This document shows positions 60,004 through 64,000 of a DNA stretch of 64,000 nucleotides, one piece after another (position 1 is the stretch's first letter; every line of letters starts with the position of its first letter). The translations under genes were made by a program, and so were the position numbers. This DNA is from Flavobacterium johnsoniae (GTDB lineage Bacteria; Bacteroidota; Bacteroidia; Flavobacteriales; Flavobacteriaceae). The DNA lies in NCBI RefSeq assembly GCF_001879205.1, contig NZ_MLFK01000001.1:62001-126000 (forward strand), written 5' to 3'. The notes beneath the pieces were generated by a model. That model was not told the origin of the DNA. It saw only the letters and a program-made list of their open reading frames with translations, and ran no database searches.

Positions 60004-61083
60004 ATGGAAAAGAAAAAGACAAATAAAAAATTCATCATCATACTAACCGTTTTGGTTTTAGTGGGCGGAACTTACGGAATATCAAAATACATGCACTCAT
60101 TAGCTCACGAAGAAACGGATGATGCTCAAATCGAGAAAAAAATGAATCCTATTATTCCCAGAGTATCAGGATATATCAGCAAAGTATATGTGAAAGATAA
60201 TGACTATGTAAAAAAAGGAGATACTTTATTTACTATCGATAAAAGAGATTATCAGTTAAAAATCGATGAAGCAAATGCTGCCTTATTAGGAGCCGAAGGT
60301 CAATACGAAGCTGCAAAGGCTGACATTGGAAGTGCATACGCAAGTATTTCTGTTTCTGATGCACAAATGAGATCTGCAGGCGGTTCTATCGAAAGTGCAA
60401 AAATTAGATTGAGACAACTTACAAACGATTACAACCGTTACAATAATTTGTACAAAACTCATACTATTACAAAACAACAATATGAGCAGGCGTTAACAGC
60501 AAAAGAAGAAGCTGAAAATCAAGTGCGTGTTTTAGAACAGCAGCAAAGAGCAAGTTCTTACCAAAAATCGGTAATTCAGTCAAAATCTAAAGTTTCTGAC
60601 AAACAAACAGAAGTTGCTGCAGCAAACATCAAAAAAGCAAAAACAATGTTAGATGTTGCTCACCTAAACTTAAGCTATACAGTAGTTACAGCTGCTATCG
60701 ACGGTCAGGTTTCTAAAGTTGATATTCAGCCGGGACAATTAGTACAACCGGGACAATCTTTATTTTACATCATCAACAACAACGAAGCTTGGGTTGTAGC
60801 TAATTTTAAAGAAACACAATTGAACAAAATGGTGGTAGGACAAAAAGTTAGTTTAAAAGTAGATGCTTATCCAAACTATGAGTTTAAAGGTACGGTAACT
60901 TCATTTTCTCCTGCAACAGGATCACGTTTTTCATTGCTTCCTCCTGATAATGCAACAGGAAACTTCGTAAAAACAATTCAGAGATTACCAGTAAAAATTA
61001 GTATAGATGAGTCAAATGATCCTGAAAAAGTAAAACTTTTAAGACCAGGAATGAATGTTGATGTAGATGTACATTTAAAATAA
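60004..61083 (+). CDS. HlyD/EmrA-type efflux adaptor
   Basis: The 359-residue protein has an N-terminal membrane anchor (FIIILTVLVLVGGTYGI), the DDAQ motif typical of EmrA (EETDDAQIEKKMNPIIPRVSGYI), a first lipoyl half (YVKDNDYVKKGDTLFTID), a long helical hairpin (~90-210) and a second lipoyl half (YTVVTAAIDGQVSKVDIQPGQLVQPG). It links the MFS pump to TolC. It follows TolC by 12 bases and precedes the pump by 4. Confidence 0.94.
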   Translation: MEKKKTNKKFIIILTVLVLVGGTYGISKYMHSLAHEETDDAQIEKKMNPIIPRVSGYISKVYVKDNDYVKKGDTLFTIDKRDYQLKIDEANAALLGAEGQYEAAKADIGSAYASISVSDAQMRSAGGSIESAKIRLRQLTNDYNRYNNLYKTHTITKQQYEQALTAKEEAENQVRVLEQQQRASSYQKSVIQSKSKVSDKQTEVAAANIKKAKTMLDVAHLNLSYTVVTAAIDGQVSKVDIQPGQLVQPGQSLFYIINNNEAWVVANFKETQLNKMVVGQKVSLKVDAYPNYEFKGTVTSFSPATGSRFSLLPPDNATGNFVKTIQRLPVKISIDESNDPEKVKLLRPGMNVDVDVHLK

Positions 61084-61087
61084 ATAA

Positions 61088-62677
61088 ATGGCAGCAGCAG
61101 TACAAGCAGACGACGATTTAGTAGAATACGGTTACCGACGCGTTATTATTACCATTACAGCAGTACTTTGTGCATTGCTGGAAATTGTAGATACCACGAT
61201 TGTAAACGTAGCTCTAACAGACATGCGCGGAAGTCTTGGTGCTACCTTGACCGATGTGGCATGGGTTATTACAGCATACGCAATTGCGAATGTTATTGTA
61301 ATTCCGATGACAAGCTGGTTATCACAGCAATTTGGAAGACGTAATTATTTTGTGGCTTCTATCATAATATTTACAGTCTGTTCCTTTTTATGTGGTAATG
61401 CGACTAATATTTGGGAACTTGTAGCCTTCCGATTCGTACAAGGTATGGGTGGTGGAGCGTTACTTGTAACAGCCCAAACGATTATTACCGAAAGCTATCC
61501 CGTGGCAAAACGTGGTATGGCACAGGCTATTTACGGAATGGGTGTAATTGTAGGTCCAACTCTTGGTCCGCCTTTAGGAGGATATTTAGTAGATAATTAT
61601 TCCTGGCCTTATATCTTTTACATCAATATTCCATTAGGGATTATCGCAACTATTCTGGCTTTAACTTTCGTTAGAAGTCCGAAATACGGAGAAAAACTAA
61701 AAGCAAATCAGGTTGACTGGTGGGGAATTATTTTGTTGAGCGCCTTCATTGGATCTTTACAATTCGTACTAGAACACGGACAACAGGACGACTGGTTTAA
61801 CGATTCGACAATCGTAACATTAAGTGTTGTGACTGTTTTAGGATTGGTTCTTTTTATTTGGAGAGAGCTTACGTACAAACATCCAATTGTAAACTTAAGT
61901 GTTTTAAAAGATGGAAATCTAAGAATTGGAACCGTTATGTGTTTCATCCTTGGTTTTGGTTTGTATGGTTCCACTTTAATTATCCCAATTTATACGCAGT
62001 CAATTTTAGGATGGACCGCAACGGATGCCGGATTATTATTGATTCCAGGATCTATTACAACAGCACTTATGATGCCTTTTGTGGGTAATATGATTCAGAA
62101 AGGTGTTCCTCAAGGTTATATGGTTGGAGTAGGATTTTTGGTTTTCTTCTTCTTTACCTTTATGATGTACAGCCGTATGACACCTGATACTGGAGTTGAG
62201 CATATGTACTGGCCTTTAATTTTGAGAGGAATTGGTTTAGGATTGCTTTTCGTTCCTATCACAACACTTTCTCTTTCTACTTTAAAAGGAAAACAAATTG
62301 GTGAAGGAGCAGCATTTACGGGAATGATGCGTCAGTTAGGCGGATCTTTTGGTATTGCTATTATTACCACGTTCATCACACGTTTCAGCCAGTCACACAG
62401 AGTAGATTTAATTAATAATCTAGATCCTGCCAAATTTGAAGTGCAGCAGCGAATTGCAGGAATGCAGCACGCTTTTATGGCAAAAGGATATAGTGCAGAT
62501 GTTGCTTTGAAAAAAGCGTATCAGGCAATAGAAGGTTCAGTCATGAAACAAAGTACAGTAATGGCTTATATGGATATTTTCATGTATCTTGGAATCATGT
62601 TTTTATGTTGCATACCGATTATTCTCTTTATCAAAAAAGGGAAGAACAAAATTAGTGCAGCCGACGCAATGCATTAA
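61088..62677 (+). CDS. MFS drug:proton antiporter, DHA2/EmrB type
   Basis: The 529-residue protein shows the 14-helix DHA2 layout. Motif D1 is seen in LEIVDTTIVNVAL, motif A in SWLSQQFGRRNYFV, motif C in YGMGVIVGPTLGPPLGGYLVDNYSW. It would export hydrophobic compounds through EmrA and TolC. Last gene of the TetR operon, followed by a strong terminator. Confidence 0.95.
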   Translation: MAAAVQADDDLVEYGYRRVIITITAVLCALLEIVDTTIVNVALTDMRGSLGATLTDVAWVITAYAIANVIVIPMTSWLSQQFGRRNYFVASIIIFTVCSFLCGNATNIWELVAFRFVQGMGGGALLVTAQTIITESYPVAKRGMAQAIYGMGVIVGPTLGPPLGGYLVDNYSWPYIFYINIPLGIIATILALTFVRSPKYGEKLKANQVDWWGIILLSAFIGSLQFVLEHGQQDDWFNDSTIVTLSVVTVLGLVLFIWRELTYKHPIVNLSVLKDGNLRIGTVMCFILGFGLYGSTLIIPIYTQSILGWTATDAGLLLIPGSITTALMMPFVGNMIQKGVPQGYMVGVGFLVFFFFTFMMYSRMTPDTGVEHMYWPLILRGIGLGLLFVPITTLSLSTLKGKQIGEGAAFTGMMRQLGGSFGIAIITTFITRFSQSHRVDLINNLDPAKFEVQQRIAGMQHAFMAKGYSADVALKKAYQAIEGSVMKQSTVMAYMDIFMYLGIMFLCCIPIILFIKKGKNKISAADAMH

Positions 62678-62701
62678 TAATAATAATTTTATAATACGCA
62701 G

Positions 62702-62743
62702 AAACGCCGAATTCATCATTTAGAATTCGGCGTTTATTTTTTA
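62702..62743 (+). terminator. Intrinsic terminator of the Emr operon
   Basis: AAACGCCGAATTC and GAATTCGGCGTTT form a perfect 13-bp stem followed by ATTTTTTA. Confidence 0.92.
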
Positions 62744-62748
62744 TTTTA

Positions 62749-62868
62749 TTTAACCGCAAAGTTCGCAAAGATTTTATTCCCAGGATGTGATAAAACGCAA
62801 AGTTCGCAAAGCTTTGTCATAAAAACTTTGCGAACTTTGCGTTTGTCTTAGCGCTCTTCGCGGTTAAA
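62749..62868. repeat. GCAAAGTTCGC nested palindromic repeat
   Basis: Perfect arms AAACGCAAAGTTCGCAAAG (62793-62811) and CTTTGCGAACTTTGCGTTT (62826-62844) lie inside outer arms TTTAACCGC (62749-62757) and GCGGTTAAA (62860-62868). CTTAG-word phrases and CCTTTGCACCTTTGCACC follow to 62946. Confidence 0.82.
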
Positions 62869-62959
62869 GCCTAAGAATCTTAGCGTCTTAGTAACTCAGA
62901 ACCTTTAGAAAAAATCTCTGAACCTTTGCACCTTTGCACCTTTGTCCCTATACTAAGCC

Positions 62960-63718
62960 CTAACGAGTAAAAACCAAATGATTTCCTTTTGAAAGATTGG
63001 CATCAAAAGCATATCCATCATAATTGAAACCTTTTAAATCGTCAATCGTTTCTGCATTGGTATCAATTATATAACGAACCATCATCCCCCTCGCCTTCTT
63101 GGCAAAGAAACTGATCATTTTTAATTTTCCATCTTTGTAATCTTTAAAATCAGGCGTAATTACAGGTACTTTTAAAGCTTTTACATCAACTGCAGAAAAA
63201 TATTCATTACTCGCTAAATTCACGAATAACTCCTCTTTTTTCAGTTCTTTATTTAGCGCTTTTGTAACCGTTGGTTTCCAGAATTCGTGCAGATTTTTGT
63301 ATTCACCAACCGGCATTTTGGTTCCCATTTCTAAACGATATGCCTGCATTAAATCAAGAGGCTTCAAAAGACCATAAAGCCCTGATAAAATTCTCAATTT
63401 ATCCTGAAGAACATCTAATTTTTCCAAAGGAATAGTGTAAGCGTCTAAACCTGTATAAACGTCGCCATCAAAAGTATAAACTGCCGGGCGTGCGTTTTCT
63501 GGGGTAAAAGGTGTTTTCCAATCCTGATTACGTTTCCAGTTTAAATCTGCTAATTTATCTGAGATTGACATTAATTCGGATAATTCAGAAGGCTTTTTTT
63601 GTTTTACTACTTTATGAACTACTCTCGCTTCTTTTAAAAATGAAGGTTCGGTATGTTTTGCAGTAGGTAATTCTTTCTCGAAATTCAGTGATTTCGCCGG
63701 CGATATAACAATTTTCAT
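62960..63718 (-). CDS. yaaA: Peroxide stress protein YaaA
   Basis: The 252-residue protein covers the whole UPF0246/YaaA family: MKIVISPAKSLNFEKELPTA at the start, PAVYTFDGDVYTGLDA, LRILSGLYGLLKPLDLMQAYRLEMGTKM, NLASNEYFSAVD and FDANLSKGNHLVFTR. In E. coli YaaA lowers free iron and DNA damage during peroxide stress. Monocistronic. Confidence 0.95.
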   Translation of the reverse strand: MKIVISPAKSLNFEKELPTAKHTEPSFLKEARVVHKVVKQKKPSELSELMSISDKLADLNWKRNQDWKTPFTPENARPAVYTFDGDVYTGLDAYTIPLEKLDVLQDKLRILSGLYGLLKPLDLMQAYRLEMGTKMPVGEYKNLHEFWKPTVTKALNKELKKEELFVNLASNEYFSAVDVKALKVPVITPDFKDYKDGKLKMISFFAKKARGMMVRYIIDTNAETIDDLKGFNYDGYAFDANLSKGNHLVFTR

Positions 63719-63807
63719 GTGTGCTTTTTTCTATGATTCAAAAATACAAATTGAATTTTTAAAAATTATCGTTTGCAATTGATTTGTTTTATTGTTGCAT
63801 AGTTTTC

Positions 63808-63937
63808 TGCCACGAATCTTCACGAATTATTCTTTCACCCAGATTCTTTCGATTCTTTGCTATATATTAAAGATTTTCACAGATTTTTTTAATCCTTGAA
63901 ATCCTGTATCTGTGGCAGAAAAAATAAATTCGTGGCA
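63808..63937. repeat. CACGAAT/CACAGATT word repeat upstream of yaaA
   Basis: TGCCACGAAT (63808-63817) and ATTCGTGGCA (63928-63937) are perfect arms. Between and after them are AGATTTTCACAGATT, TATCTGTGGCAG and TTATTCGTGTC. No gene is seen from 63719 to the end of the window. Confidence 0.75.
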
Positions 63938-64000
63938 ATTTGTGTTATTCGTGTCAAACCTTTTTCAATTTTCATAAAAATCGACATCTTAAATGTGAAA

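Noticed and set aside
1..64000. Insertion sequence, prophage or integrative element
   Set aside because: No transposase, integrase, phage structural gene, tRNA-end repeat or clear composition break was seen.

Overview
The window looks like a chromosomal segment of a Flavobacterium-type bacterium (Bacteroidota, Flavobacteriaceae). It is AT-rich, genes lack Shine-Dalgarno sequences, and several promoters carry the Bacteroidota -7 box TAnnTTTG. Many products are lipoproteins or secreted proteins typical of the group, and most intergenic gaps hold palindromic repeats built from short recurring words. No tRNA, rRNA, transposase, integrase or CRISPR array was seen.

Layout. (1) 1-4.3 kb: the tail of a response regulator and a very large eight-PAS histidine kinase. 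(2) 4.3-16.6 kb is the most unusual part. A module occurs twice (5.87-8.77 kb and 14.31-16.56 kb): a structured leader, a ~60-residue proline-rich lipopeptide, a terminator-like hairpin enclosing the next start codon, and a TPR sensor histidine kinase. Only the first copy has a response regulator. Between the copies lie a nuclease/PH-SHOCT/TM2 operon, small lipoproteins and a GH1 beta-glucosidase. Next to the second copy is what looks like a decayed gene. (3) 16.6-19.1 kb: a 5'-deoxynucleotidase divergent from a DeoR regulator across a large palindrome, then an S66 LD-carboxypeptidase. (4) 19.2-25.0 kb: a tripartite RND efflux operon. (5) 25.2-33.1 kb: assorted secreted and metabolic genes (GNAT, beta-barrel, ACT protein, esterase, M1 peptidase, GapN-like dehydrogenase).

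(6) 33.1-43.1 kb is a sulfur/redox region: a single-domain rhodanese, a Crp/Fnr regulator, a TauE/SafE transporter, cytochrome bd oxidase (cydAB), an HD hydrolase, and a metallo-beta-lactamase/double-rhodanese protein followed by two YeeE/YedE transporter halves. Two promoters here carry the same kind of 14-bp dyad at exactly the same distance from the -7 box, which suggests one regulon, probably under the local Crp/Fnr protein. (7) 43.5-48.4 kb: glpD, a MarR-nitroreductase-YceI operon with two operator palindromes, and a secreted protein. (8) 48.5-57.9 kb: the complete tryptophan operon, headed by a leader peptide with three consecutive Trp codons and an attenuator. Five non-trp genes sit inside it (lipocalin-like lipoprotein, GNAT, gamma-glutamylcyclotransferase and nitrilase-type hydrolase among trpE-G-D-C-F-B-A; the leader peptide is the fifth extra reading frame). 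(9) 58.0-62.7 kb: a TetR-TolC-EmrA-EmrB efflux operon with tandem TetR-type operators overlapping its promoter. (10) 63 kb: yaaA.

The best candidate for something undescribed is the twin lipopeptide/TPR-kinase module. Its leaders show paired changes that keep several stems, including a probable pseudoknot. The likely picture, which is inference, is a membrane signalling unit in which an RNA structure and a start-codon hairpin control expression, and the small lipopeptide may be the partner of the TPR sensor.
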